Shown: in pieces, positions 1-7,777 of the stretch
How positions within the stretch are numbered: position 1 is the stretch's first letter
Layout of the letters: every line of letters starts with the position of its first letter
Assembly: GCA_025054955.1 (NCBI GenBank)
Contig: JANWZE010000043.1
Span: 1-32,637 of the forward strand
DNA from: Blastocatellia bacterium
GTDB lineage: Bacteria > Acidobacteriota > Blastocatellia > HR10 > J050
Direction: 5' to 3'
DNA length: 32,637 nucleotides
Notes under the pieces: model-generated
Told to the model about the DNA's origin: nothing
Database searches by the model: none
Seen by the model: only the letters and a program-made list of their open reading frames with translations
Translations under genes and position numbers: made by a program

Positions 1-1
1 G

Positions 2-163
2 TTGTTTAATCACTTCCACTGGAATCCCTACTCTACCGTTGAAATGAATCAAGAACGAGCTGCGGCGCGACTGTTGCGTCGAAAGCCCGAGCTCTACAAA
101 TGGATCGTGGCGCACGGTCACAACCATCCCGTAGATTTTGAGTTCGATAAAGAGGCGGAATAG
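2..163 (+). CDS. C-terminal fragment of a truncated protein, possibly a Fis-type helix-turn-helix
   Basis: An open frame enters from the left edge and ends at TAG 161-163, giving 53 codons with no start in the window. The stretch MNQERAAARLLRRKPELYKW resembles the C-terminal Fis-type helix-turn-helix of sigma-54-dependent response regulators, in which an Asn/Arg-Ala-Ala-x-x-Leu helix is followed by a recognition helix ending in Leu-Tyr. A tail of about 18 residues rich in Asp, Glu and His follows. The helix assignment is a visual guess from a short fragment. That the frame is coding is supported only by its being open to the edge. The upstream sequence is needed to name it. Confidence 0.4.
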   Translation: MFNHFHWNPYSTVEMNQERAAARLLRRKPELYKWIVAHGHNHPVDFEFDKEAE

Positions 164-250
164 ACGCGCTCATCAGGAAATCGCGTCAACTGAAGACCCT
201 CCAAAAAAACCAGCGATAGGGCGTTTCGGCTGGTCTCGCCGCTAGCTGAC

Positions 251-300
251 GAGGCAGCAGGAACGGCCTCTATGAGGTTCCTACTGCCTCTCGTTTTCTG
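251..300 (+). terminator. Stem-loop, possible Rho-independent terminator
   Basis: Bases 251-264 and 277-290 are inverted repeats of 14 bp with one mismatch (a G-U pair in RNA) around a 12-nt loop. They are followed by TCGTTTTC. This could end the transcript of the truncated gene that stops at 163. The T-tract is short. The decamer CTACTGCCTC in the right arm recurs at about 353-362, so the arms may instead be part of a repeat. Confidence 0.4.
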
Positions 301-417
301 AAGGGCTTTAGGGTGAAGCCCTGTGGGAGCAGAAGCAGCTTCCGCGAGACCCCTACTGCCTCGCTGGGTGATGAGTCAAGTTCAGCCAGGAAAGTTGGCT
401 TAATGGGTCGTATCCCT

Positions 418-501
418 GTTGACTCATTTGCGTCACACGTTGACTGATTCACGTCAATTGTTGGCTTATTCATTTCAGGTGTTAACTCATTCACGTTAGC
501 T
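418..501. repeat. 21-bp degenerate tandem repeat, four units
   Basis: Four consecutive 21-bp units start at 418, 439, 460 and 481. Each begins GTTGACT, GTTGGCT or GTTAACT, followed by a CATT/GATTC-like centre. A weaker related unit may precede them at about 394. Read on the minus strand the period is seven codons with a repeated Asn-x-x-Thr pattern (ELT, KPT, QST, EST endings). Function unknown. Confidence 0.7.
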
Positions 502-623
502 TCGACGTGCTGGCGAGCGATCTTGTTTCGCCGGCCTTTGGCCGTGTCCTGCAAACATCCACACCGGAGCGGCAGATTCAATTTGCCTTGAAGCTGACAT
601 TTTGATTAGGGAGGCAAAAAGCT

Positions 624-1031
624 ATGAGCGAAGCGACACAGACCACCACCCAGTACCCGCGCCAATACTTCGTTGACATGGTGACGCGGTATTTCCAGGC
701 CGTTGACAACCGCGATGTTGAGGCCACCGTTGATTGTTTCAATGAGGATGCCGTGTTGATTGTGCAGACCGACCATAAGCGGTTTGAAGGCAAGCAAGCC
801 ATTCGCGATATGTTCTCCGCGTTTTATGAGAACTCGACCTATGTCTATCACGAAGTGCTCAACTGGGTGGTCGAACCGGAGCGCAATAAATGTGCGACTG
901 AGCAAATTTATCGTGGCACGTTGAAGGATGGAACAGTCAACGACATGCACAATTGCAACTTCTTCGACTTCGAGAATGGCAAATTCAAGCGCGTGATCAT
1001 CTTCATGAGTGGACGCAATCCGCTGCAATGA
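624..1031 (+). CDS. SnoaL-like / nuclear transport factor 2 family protein
   Basis: A 135-residue protein of the size expected for a single cone-shaped alpha+beta NTF2/SnoaL domain. The N-terminal helix (VTRYFQAVDNRDVEATVDCF), then NEDAV, a RFEGKQAIRDMF segment, and the closing strands FFDFENGKFKRVIIFM are typical of the family. Family members act as small-molecule isomerases, cyclases or hydrolases, or as ligand-binding proteins, in the cytoplasm. The exact reaction cannot be read. A strong Shine-Dalgarno (AGGGAGG, 608-614) supports the ATG at 624. The stop is 31 bp before the FAD oxidoreductase gene, so the two are probably co-transcribed. It may process the same substrate as that flavoenzyme. 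Confidence 0.8.
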   Translation: MSEATQTTTQYPRQYFVDMVTRYFQAVDNRDVEATVDCFNEDAVLIVQTDHKRFEGKQAIRDMFSAFYENSTYVYHEVLNWVVEPERNKCATEQIYRGTLKDGTVNDMHNCNFFDFENGKFKRVIIFMSGRNPLQ

Positions 1032-1062
1032 TCGGCGACTGTGAGCAGGGGTGTGACCGAGT

Positions 1063-2496
1063 ATGATCGGTCCATTAGGCGATTGGGATTTGATTATTGT
1101 TGGCGCGGGCACGGCGGGCATGGCCTGCGCCATCACGGCGGCTGAGCATCACGCCAGGGTGGTGGTCATCGAAAAGGCATCTGAGGTTGGCGGCACACTG
1201 CACATTACCGGCGGCCACATGAGCGCCGCCGGCACGCGTCGCCAACGCCAGAAGGGAATTGAGGATTCCCCTGATCGCCATTTTCAAGACGTCATGAGGA
1301 TCAGCCGCGGGACAGCCGATCCCGTGCTGGTTCGATTAGCCGTTGATGAAGCGCCGCGCACAATTGACTGGCTCGATGATCTGGGCTTTCCCTTTGCACC
1401 CGAAACGCCGGCGCTGGTCTATGGCCATGAACTTTACTCCGTGCCCCGCACCTACTGGGGTGTTGAGGCAGGAAAATCCATTTTGCAGACGATCCGCCCT
1501 CTGTGGGACAGGCACGTTGCCTCAGAGCGCATCACCGTTTTGCTGAAGCATGAGCTGACCGAGCTTGTCGGAGATAATCGGCGAGTCGTCGGCGTGGTCG
1601 CACGTGGACCCAACGGCGCTAATGAATTACGTGGTCGAGCAGTTGTTTTGACAACCGGCGGGTATGCCTCGAATCCTTCGTTTTTCGCTGAAGTGACGCC
1701 GGGGCATCCGCGGTTGATCAGCACAGCTCGGCAGACATCCACCGGCGATGGCATTCTGGCGGCGCGGCGCCTTGGCGCGCAGTTTCGTGACGCAGACAAG
1801 TATCTGGCCAGCTTGGGCGGTCTTGAATTAGAGCCCGGCTCAGGCCGCGCTGACTGGTGGACTGCTTGGGCGCTCGTGTTTTCTCCGGCCTATCGCCTGC
1901 CGCGCGAAATTTACGTCAATCTTCATGGCCAGCGATTCATTGCTGAGGATGAGCCAAGCCCCGACCGGCGCGAGCGCGCTTTGCTTGAGCAGCCTGGCCA
2001 TAAGTTCTGGTGCATTTTCGATGAAGCGGCGCTCGCAGAGGAAACAACAATCGTTCGCCAATGGAGCGCGGCGCAACTTCGCGCTGAGGCCGTTAAAGGA
2101 ACGGTCATCTGGTCAGCCGACACGCTGGAAGAATTGGCGCATCGGGCAGGCATTGATGCCAACGGATTGATTCAGACGGTCAGGAGTTATAACGAGGCGG
2201 TGTTGTGCGGGCGCGATCCGCTGGGTCGGACTCATCTGACACACCCGATTGAGAAGCCACCGTTCTATGCCTTGTTGACCTACGGCACGTCGCTGATCAG
2301 TTTTGGCGGATTGGCGGTTGATGCTCGGCTTCGAGTGTTGGACGAGCAGGCAAAGCCGATTCCCGGACTCTATGCAGCCGGTGAAATTCTGGGCGCAGCG
2401 GCCACCAGCGGCCAGGCGTTCTGCGGCGGCATGTTGCTGACGCCGTCGCTAAGCTTCGGTCGCCTGCTTGGACGTTGGCTGACAGCCACAGGCTGA
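1063..2496 (+). CDS. FAD-dependent oxidoreductase, fumarate reductase / 3-ketosteroid dehydrogenase type flavoprotein
   Basis: A 477-residue flavoprotein of the FAD-binding-2 family. Visible are the N-terminal dinucleotide motif GAGTAG (residues 14-19), the ribose-binding acidic residue in VVVIEKASEVGGT (Glu37), and the C-terminal FAD segment GLYAAGE (435-441) followed by CGGMLLTPSLSFGRLLGR. Family members reduce or dehydrogenate activated C-C bonds (fumarate, urocanate, 3-ketosteroids). The protein has no haem-binding CxxCH, no obvious signal peptide and no Tat motif, so it should be cytoplasmic. It follows the SnoaL-like gene by 31 bp, and AGGGG upstream of ATG 1063 may be the ribosome-binding site. 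The substrate cannot be deduced. An enoate or cyclic enone is a reasonable class guess. Confidence 0.8.
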   Translation: MIGPLGDWDLIIVGAGTAGMACAITAAEHHARVVVIEKASEVGGTLHITGGHMSAAGTRRQRQKGIEDSPDRHFQDVMRISRGTADPVLVRLAVDEAPRTIDWLDDLGFPFAPETPALVYGHELYSVPRTYWGVEAGKSILQTIRPLWDRHVASERITVLLKHELTELVGDNRRVVGVVARGPNGANELRGRAVVLTTGGYASNPSFFAEVTPGHPRLISTARQTSTGDGILAARRLGAQFRDADKYLASLGGLELEPGSGRADWWTAWALVFSPAYRLPREIYVNLHGQRFIAEDEPSPDRRERALLEQPGHKFWCIFDEAALAEETTIVRQWSAAQLRAEAVKGTVIWSADTLEELAHRAGIDANGLIQTVRSYNEAVLCGRDPLGRTHLTHPIEKPPFYALLTYGTSLISFGGLAVDARLRVLDEQAKPIPGLYAAGEILGAAATSGQAFCGGMLLTPSLSFGRLLGRWLTATG

Positions 2497-2612
2497 AGCA
2501 CGGGCGGCACTGATCGAATGACGCTGTGATCGCCAACCAGTGTCGTGTGGACGAGCTGGCATGTAGGATCGAGAGACTGTTTATTTTTTCAGTCAATTGT
2601 CTCTACTGCTCT

Positions 2613-2641
2613 TGACGAACCGATGAGGATGCTCTATATTC
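2613..2641 (+). promoter_or_regulatory. Sigma-70-type promoter for TonB receptor 1
   Basis: TTGACG (2613-2618) and TATATT (2636-2641) are separated by exactly 17 bp, which is near consensus for both boxes. Transcription would start near 2648 and leave a leader of about 267 nt before the receptor's ATG at 2915. Seen by eye only. No start-site data. Confidence 0.55.
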
Positions 2642-2914
2642 CCCTGCTGCATTTCGCATACGGCGGCTAGCGAGGGCTGAATTCACAGCAGGCCGTTACA
2701 AACGAGCGGAGCAGCCAGCCAAGGTGGGCAGGCTTATGACTACCCCCGTTGTTCATAGAGGTGGGAGGTATAAGTCGCTTAATAGCGAGTCAACCAGATG
2801 TACGCCATCAACCATGAAAACAGTTGCCGCACGGCGACCGAGCCGCAAGGATGAGCCGAGATGCTCTCTGGCGTCTTGGTGCTAGCGGCTGTTTCCGAAA
2901 GGGAGGAGAAATTT
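2642..2914 (+). other. Long 5' leader of TonB receptor 1
   Basis: This is about 270 bp between the predicted promoter and the receptor start, without a convincing gene. It contains an imperfect hairpin around 2733-2772 (CTTAT paired with ATAAG, and CTACCCCC with GGTGGGAG), a small CGCT/AGCG hairpin just after it, and a GC-rich stretch at 2825-2890. It ends in a strong Shine-Dalgarno (GGGAGGAG, 2901-2908). I looked for cobalamin and c-di-GMP riboswitch landmarks and did not find them. A cis-regulatory RNA is possible but unproven. Confidence 0.35.
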
Positions 2915-5794
2915 ATGTCAAGGAGCATGGTGAGATACGCCACGCAGGTAGTGATGCTTCTGTGGTTGGTGGGGTGGACCGTGACAGTCAAGGCGGCTCA
3001 AAGCGGTGTGCGCGGGACGGTGCTCGATACAGAAGGCGCAGCAGTTGTCGGTGCCAAGGTTGAACTGATCAACCTGGCGTCCAGTCGGGTTCGCTCTACA
3101 GAAACGGACAACAGAGGCGAATATCAAATTACGAATGTGCCAAGCGGTTCTTACCGGTTGGTTGTCAAGGCGGCCGGATTTAACAGTCACGGACGCACCT
3201 TCGTCATCGAAGGAGAGATGAGAACAGAAGATGTCGTGCTGACGCCGGGCACGATTCAAGAAGAGCTGGTGGTGACAGCCGGTCGTGGGTTGGCAGCCGA
3301 GCAAGATATTCCGTTGAATGTGACAACCTACGTAGCTGAAACCATCGAGCAGCGAGTTCCCACCAGCGTGGGAGAGCTTCTAAAAAACACACCAAGTTTG
3401 TTCATATTCAATCCGGGTCCGGTGCTCGGTTCTCCCAATCTGCGCGGGTTGCAGTCGAGCCGCGTGCTCATTGTGGTAGATGGCGAGCGGGTGAATAATT
3501 CGCGCACAGAGATTCAAACGTTTGGTCCTTCGGTCGGCGCCTTCATCGAAACGTTCCAGATTGATACGGCCGAGGTCGTCGCGGGGACGGGGTCCTCGCT
3601 CTATGGAACGGATTCGTTGGTGGGAACGATTAACTTTACCTCCAGGGTACCGGCGCGTCCGAACCAGGGCTGGATTCTCGGAACGCGCTTTCAAGGGCTC
3701 TACAGCCAGAACGAGGATGGTCGTAAAGGGAATGTGACGCTGAACATTTCCAATCCGTGGGTCTCGTTTAATCTGTCGGGTTCGCTCTACCGATACGGCT
3801 ACTATCACTTTGGCAACACAGGCGGGACCGTCCCATTGGCAGCCGTGCAGTTGCAGCAGGATTTCCTGAAATTCCTCTCCAACAGCAACGATAACCGGAT
3901 AGATTTCGAGTTGTCGCAGGAATGGAACCGGCGATTTGTCAACCTCGGCGTTCCGGCCAATGCGACAGCCACAACCGTTTTTGGCACGCAGGCTCATGGC
4001 GCGACCGGGTTCTTCAACATCTGGGTGCATCCGCATTCGAACCATTACATTCGTTATAAGCAGATGAATACGCACCTGGGCAAATACGGCTATCCGGGCG
4101 AAGCTGTGCCCTGGCATCCTGAGTATTTCTTTGCTTCGTTTGATCGAGTGGATCGTTACGGCGTGCGCTATCAGGGGGTGGAACTCAATCGCGTGATTTC
4201 GCGGATCGCTGGCGGGTTTTATCGGCAGTATCTATACCGGCCTGGCGACAGCCTAACCTTCTTCCGCACCAGTCCGCCACGCGCGCCTGGAGGCCCGCTG
4301 ACCACGCTGGACACGTACATTCGTCCGAGCGCGTTGACTTTCAGCAAGCAGGGCGTGAGAACTACCGGCTTCGATGTCAACGTCAATTTGCAACTGATTC
4401 CTCGCAACAACCTGCTGCTCGGTTATCAATTCTGGCGTGACCGTTCGGCTGACGAGTTCCAACAATGGCGTTACAACAGCACACGTGGCGGCACAGGTCG
4501 AGTCTTGTTGCCGTGGTCACCGTTGGATGGTTTTTTGTTGTCCGATGCGGGAAGCTTTGGCAAAGGGGTGCCGGATGGGTATACGCAGGAAGCAGCCTTT
4601 TTCCTGCAAGAGCAGTATGACGTAGCTCGCTGGCTGCGGCTGGAAGGGACGTTCCGCTATAGCCGCTTCAGAACGCAATTCCAGCCGTCTAATGGATTCC
4701 CACTGCCTGGCTTTGATATTGCCATCAACGGACCGTTTCCTGCCGGCATTGATGGGACCGGTGTGACGCCGCTGGCTGCGGTCATCAACAAGACAGGCAA
4801 TGCTACATTTGATCGGAATGTCTACACGGGCAGTTTTGCCGTGATTGGACGGCCTCATCCGACGGTGAGTCTGTTTGGGCGGATAGGAAATAGCTTCCGC
4901 CAAGCGGCGTTGGTTGAGGCTGGGCTGTTTCGCGGATTTCCCTTTGGCACATTTGGTTTCATCTTTGTTCCCAATGGGAATCTGCGGCCGGAGCGCGGCG
5001 TCAACGTTGACACAGGAGTCAAGGTCAACAACCGATACTTCCGCGCTTCGCTCACATACTTCAACAATACGTACACAAACTTCATCGAGCAAACACCGCC
5101 CCTATTTCAAGCCGGCGGCCCCGGCTCATTGGCTCAGCGATTGGGCTTCCAGTTCCTGTTATGGGTGCAACGGCTCAACACAGGTCGGGCGCGCGTTCAA
5201 GGGCTAGAAACAGACTTCGACGTGCCGTTCAAATTGGGCGACCTCGCCAACCTGACCATCTCTGGGACGACCAGTTGGGGGCATGGCGAAGACCTGTTAC
5301 CGACGCGCGGCCAGTTTGATTTTCTGGAACGCCAATTTCAGGCCAACGCGCGCGCGGGCAAGAAGCTGTTTGAATTTGGCGAGCGCACAACTGATGCGGC
5401 GGGCAGACCGGTCTTTTCCGATGTGCCGTTTGAGCGCGTGATCCCGTTCATGGCCACGTGGGCGGTTCGGTTGTCTGACAAACGGGATCGGTTGTGGACG
5501 GAATATGACGCGCGAACCCATACGCGCGTGAAGCGTCTAGACCCAGACATTCAGCCCAATTTTCTCCGACTCAATTATTTTGGTTGGGCTGGATTGGCCG
5601 GCAAGACGGTTCACAATTGGCGCAGTGGATACACCCATCGGGCGGAAAACTACAAGATGTCGTTCACGCTCTCGTTGGATAATCTGGGTAACAAATTCTA
5701 CACCGATCCGTTCCAACGAGCGCCGGCGCGCGGTCGCAGCGTCATCTTTGGTGTTGTGCTCGAATCGTTTGATTTGTTCAAGGCATTTCAGTAA
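2915..5794 (+). CDS. TonB-dependent outer-membrane receptor 1 with N-terminal carboxypeptidase-regulatory-like domain
   Basis: A 959-residue outer-membrane active transporter. Order: signal peptide (about 1-28, hydrophobic core VVMLLWLVGW, cleavage near VKA-AQS); carboxypeptidase-regulatory-like domain (about 30-115, GTVLDTEGAAVVGAKVELIN); a plug with NLRGLQSSRVLIVVDGERVN and GSSLYGTDSLVGTINF; then a beta barrel to the end. The ATG at 2915 is preferred over one at 2861 because of the Shine-Dalgarno GGGAGGAG and the signal peptide that follows. Such receptors import bulky or scarce ligands with TonB/ExbBD energy; the ligand is not predictable. Its last residue is Gln (LFKAFQ), with the aromatic one position in, unlike the usual terminal Phe. 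It lies downstream of the FAD oxidoreductase with its own promoter. Confidence 0.88.
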   Translation: MSRSMVRYATQVVMLLWLVGWTVTVKAAQSGVRGTVLDTEGAAVVGAKVELINLASSRVRSTETDNRGEYQITNVPSGSYRLVVKAAGFNSHGRTFVIEGEMRTEDVVLTPGTIQEELVVTAGRGLAAEQDIPLNVTTYVAETIEQRVPTSVGELLKNTPSLFIFNPGPVLGSPNLRGLQSSRVLIVVDGERVNNSRTEIQTFGPSVGAFIETFQIDTAEVVAGTGSSLYGTDSLVGTINFTSRVPARPNQGWILGTRFQGLYSQNEDGRKGNVTLNISNPWVSFNLSGSLYRYGYYHFGNTGGTVPLAAVQLQQDFLKFLSNSNDNRIDFELSQEWNRRFVNLGVPANATATTVFGTQAHGATGFFNIWVHPHSNHYIRYKQMNTHLGKYGYPGEAVPWHPEYFFASFDRVDRYGVRYQGVELNRVISRIAGGFYRQYLYRPGDSLTFFRTSPPRAPGGPLTTLDTYIRPSALTFSKQGVRTTGFDVNVNLQLIPRNNLLLGYQFWRDRSADEFQQWRYNSTRGGTGRVLLPWSPLDGFLLSDAGSFGKGVPDGYTQEAAFFLQEQYDVARWLRLEGTFRYSRFRTQFQPSNGFPLPGFDIAINGPFPAGIDGTGVTPLAAVINKTGNATFDRNVYTGSFAVIGRPHPTVSLFGRIGNSFRQAALVEAGLFRGFPFGTFGFIFVPNGNLRPERGVNVDTGVKVNNRYFRASLTYFNNTYTNFIEQTPPLFQAGGPGSLAQRLGFQFLLWVQRLNTGRARVQGLETDFDVPFKLGDLANLTISGTTSWGHGEDLLPTRGQFDFLERQFQANARAGKKLFEFGERTTDAAGRPVFSDVPFERVIPFMATWAVRLSDKRDRLWTEYDARTHTRVKRLDPDIQPNFLRLNYFGWAGLAGKTVHNWRSGYTHRAENYKMSFTLSLDNLGNKFYTDPFQRAPARGRSVIFGVVLESFDLFKAFQ

Positions 5795-5827
5795 GCGCGG
5801 CCTGGATTCGTGATTCGTGATCCGTAA

Positions 5828-5975
5828 CCCCTGTGGGGAAGTCCGAAGCACGAAACCCCAAGCCCCTGCGGGGAAATCCGAAATCCGAATATCGAAATCC
5901 GAAACGTTTCGGATTTGGGATTTCGTGCTTGGAATTTCCCTCGAAGAGGGCTTGGGATTTCCCTCGAAGAGGGCT
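5828..5975 (+). repeat. Palindromic intergenic repeat, copy 1
   Basis: Begins with CCCCTGTGGGG, repeats the CCCCTGCGGGG hairpin once more, and runs through ATCCGAA words to a perfect 14-bp palindrome CCGAAACGTTTCGG (5899-5912). It then returns with TTTCGTGCTTGGAATTTCCC and ends in two CCCTCGAAGAGGGCT units. It is preceded at 5804-5827 by TTCGTGATTCGTGATCCG words. The last GAGGG is 119 bp before the ATG of the alcohol dehydrogenase, the largest such distance of the seven copies. Confidence 0.85.
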
Positions 5976-6092
5976 ACGGTCCACGGACGAAGGGGGCGCT
6001 AGGCTGATCCGTGTCAGCGCAAGACGCGCAAGAAGCAGATGCTCGTTGATGCTCCGCAGACGAGCTTAAAGCGGCTTGATTCACCAGCCGTG

Positions 6093-7106
6093 ATGAAGGC
6101 AGCCGTCGTGCATCAGTTCAGCCGACCGTTGGTGGTGGAGCAAGTGCCTGTTCCATCACCGGCGAGTGGTGAGGTGCTGGTCAAGGTGGTGGCCAGCGGC
6201 GTCTGCCACACAGACTTGTCGGCGATTGATGGCTTGTGGCCGGTTAAACCCAGGTTGCCGTTCATCCCCGGTCATGAAATTGCCGGATATGTCGCAGCCG
6301 TTGGCTTGGGAGTGACTACGGTCAAAGAAGGCGACCGAGTCGGCGTAGCCTGGCTTCATTCAACGTGTGGTCGCTGTGATGAATGCCTCAGTGGACACGA
6401 GAACGTATGCGCGCATCAGCAAAACACCGGTTATTCGGTTGACGGCGGCTACGCTGAGTATGTCATCGCGCAGGCAGCTTACCTGGCGCATTTGCCGGCG
6501 GCGTTAGGATTTTTGGAATCGGCGCCGATTTTATGCGCCGGGCTGACGCCTTATCGGGGACTGAAAGAAACCGGTGCCAGGCCAGGCGAATGGGTCGTCA
6601 TATTGGGTGTTGGTGGCTTAGGTCATCTGGCCGTTCAATACGCCAAAGCTATGGGACTGCATGTCGTCGCTGTAGATGTGGTAGATGAGAAGCTGGCGAT
6701 GGCGCGTCAATTGGGCGCTGAGATCGCTATTCATGCGCTGCATCAAGACACCCGGCGTGAAGTGCGCCGACAGATTGGCGGGGCGCATGCTGTTCTAGTC
6801 ACGTCATCGTCGCTCGCTGCTTATGAACAAGCAATCCATCTGCTCAGGCGTCGTGGAACGTGTGTCTTTATTGGGCTGCCTCAGGGTGAGTGTCCGGTTT
6901 CGGTGCATACGATGGTGGCTAAGCAGCTCACGCTGAAAGGCTCGACCGTCGGCACGCGAAAGGATTTGCAGGAAGCGCTCCAGTTCGCTGCTGAAGGAAA
7001 AGTGCATGGTTTGATCGAAGTGCAGCCGCTTGAAGCGATCAACGACGTGCTTCAACGATTGAGAGCCGGTCAGATTCACGGGCGCGTCGTACTCCAGATG
7101 GCGTGA
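6093..7106 (+). CDS. Zinc-dependent alcohol dehydrogenase (MDR family)
   Basis: A 337-residue medium-chain dehydrogenase oxidising an alcohol to an aldehyde or ketone with NAD(P)+. Catalytic zinc ligands are Cys38 (GVCHTD), His61-Glu62 (PGHE) and Cys148. The structural zinc is held by Cys92, Cys95, Cys98 and Cys106 (CGRCDECLSGHENVC). The nucleotide-binding loop GVGGLG is at 172-177. Length and motifs match typical bacterial AdhP-like enzymes. The frame is open to an ATG at 6039, but family alignment favours MKAAVV at 6093. There is no good Shine-Dalgarno there, and a GTG lies one codon upstream. The PNPOx-like gene follows after 56 bp. Its real substrate is unknown. The surrounding redox genes suggest a catabolic role rather than ethanol turnover. 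Confidence 0.9.
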   Translation: MKAAVVHQFSRPLVVEQVPVPSPASGEVLVKVVASGVCHTDLSAIDGLWPVKPRLPFIPGHEIAGYVAAVGLGVTTVKEGDRVGVAWLHSTCGRCDECLSGHENVCAHQQNTGYSVDGGYAEYVIAQAAYLAHLPAALGFLESAPILCAGLTPYRGLKETGARPGEWVVILGVGGLGHLAVQYAKAMGLHVVAVDVVDEKLAMARQLGAEIAIHALHQDTRREVRRQIGGAHAVLVTSSSLAAYEQAIHLLRRRGTCVFIGLPQGECPVSVHTMVAKQLTLKGSTVGTRKDLQEALQFAAEGKVHGLIEVQPLEAINDVLQRLRAGQIHGRVVLQMA

Positions 7107-7162
7107 GGTCGAATCAGATAGAGAAAGGTCACGCTCCAGGCGTGACACAGAAGAGGGAAGTG

Positions 7163-7585
7163 ATGAGCGAGAAACTATCGGGCCAATGGGCAGTCTATGT
7201 TGGACAGCAGAAGGTGGGGCGTCTGTCAACGGTTGATCCCGATGGCACGCCGCATACCACGCCGGTGTACTATGCGCTGATGGATGGCGAACTCTATATG
7301 GGCACACAGCGAAACCGAAAGAAGTTTCGCAATATCCTCCGCAACCCCAAAGTGTGCTTCACGATTGATACCACAGAGCCAACCATCAAGGGGATTGTCA
7401 TTCAGGGACGGGCTGAGATTATCGAAGACCCGGTCATGCATGAGCGGTTTCGCCAAGCGTTGATCTATCGCTACTATGGGCATCCGGATCATCCCGCTTG
7501 GCAATATATCCAGAGCCTTGGTCAATCGGTGTTGCTGAAGATCGTTGCTGAGAAGATTTTTCATTGGGAGTTTCCTGCCGAGTGA
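7163..7585 (+). CDS. PNPOx-like split-barrel flavin/F420-binding protein
   Basis: A 140-residue protein of the pyridoxamine 5'-phosphate oxidase-like split-barrel superfamily. Characteristic segments are GRLSTVDPDGTPHTTPVYYALMDGELY near the N-terminus, TQRNRKKFRNILRNPKVCFTID in the middle, and GIVIQGRAEIIEDP afterwards. Members bind FMN, F420 or haem and reduce small molecules. True PNPOx activity is unlikely at this size. ATG 7163 is chosen because AGAGGGA stands 7-8 nt upstream and the domain begins immediately; an in-frame start at 7103 would overlap the dehydrogenase gene. Cofactor choice cannot be read. The LLM-type gene at 15702-16715 makes F420 one possibility. Confidence 0.75.
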   Translation: MSEKLSGQWAVYVGQQKVGRLSTVDPDGTPHTTPVYYALMDGELYMGTQRNRKKFRNILRNPKVCFTIDTTEPTIKGIVIQGRAEIIEDPVMHERFRQALIYRYYGHPDHPAWQYIQSLGQSVLLKIVAEKIFHWEFPAE

Positions 7586-7680
7586 TGAGCGCCGTTCGGT
7601 GTTGATCGAGCACGCGTGCAGTAACGGCGGCATGCTGGATTGGCGGGTGTATCATGGCCGCTTGTGCGGCTCATAGGAAA

Positions 7681-7713
7681 TGAAGCCACAGATTGCACAG
7701 ATTAGCACAGACG
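7681..7713. repeat. CACAG-word intergenic repeat, copy 1
   Basis: The 31-nt core TGAAGCCACAGATT...GCACAGA matches the segment at about 16747-16777 in 29 of 31 positions. It lies in a 192-bp gap between the PNPOx-like gene and the first VOC gene. No other feature is seen in that gap except the GAGG ribosome-binding site before 7778. Confidence 0.6.
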
Positions 7714-7777
7714 TGACGAACATGAGCTGTGAGACAACGAGTGAGTCAGGAGAACCGTTTCAGAGGATGAGGCATTC

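Larger units (their letters stand above)
164..623. other. Non-coding gap with hairpins and short repeats
   Basis: No convincing gene is seen in these 460 bp. The gap holds the 251-290 stem-loop, a second small hairpin near 303-321 (GGGCTT/AAGCCC), a 21-bp degenerate tandem repeat at 418-501, and the ribosome-binding site of the next gene at 608-614. An open frame on the minus strand (270-581, 103 codons) exists but is judged doubtful, because its middle is only a translation of the tandem repeat. Confidence 0.6.

Noticed and set aside
270-581. 103-codon minus-strand frame in the first gap
   Set aside because: Its centre is the 21-bp tandem repeat and its end crosses the 251-290 stem-loop. 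Kept as an open question in the findings, but not called a gene.
1063-2496. Steroid degradation cluster (3-ketosteroid dehydrogenase)
   Set aside because: The FAD protein belongs to the broad family, but no KshAB, HsaC with intact metal ligands, or other steroid genes were recognised.
2642-2914. Cobalamin or c-di-GMP riboswitch in the receptor 1 leader
   Set aside because: Looked for conserved boxes (e.g. GCCACTG and the GEMM core); not found.
3380-4117. 245-codon open frame on the minus strand inside TonB receptor 1
   Set aside because: Antisense to a clearly coding receptor region; no domain; Arg/His-rich shadow.
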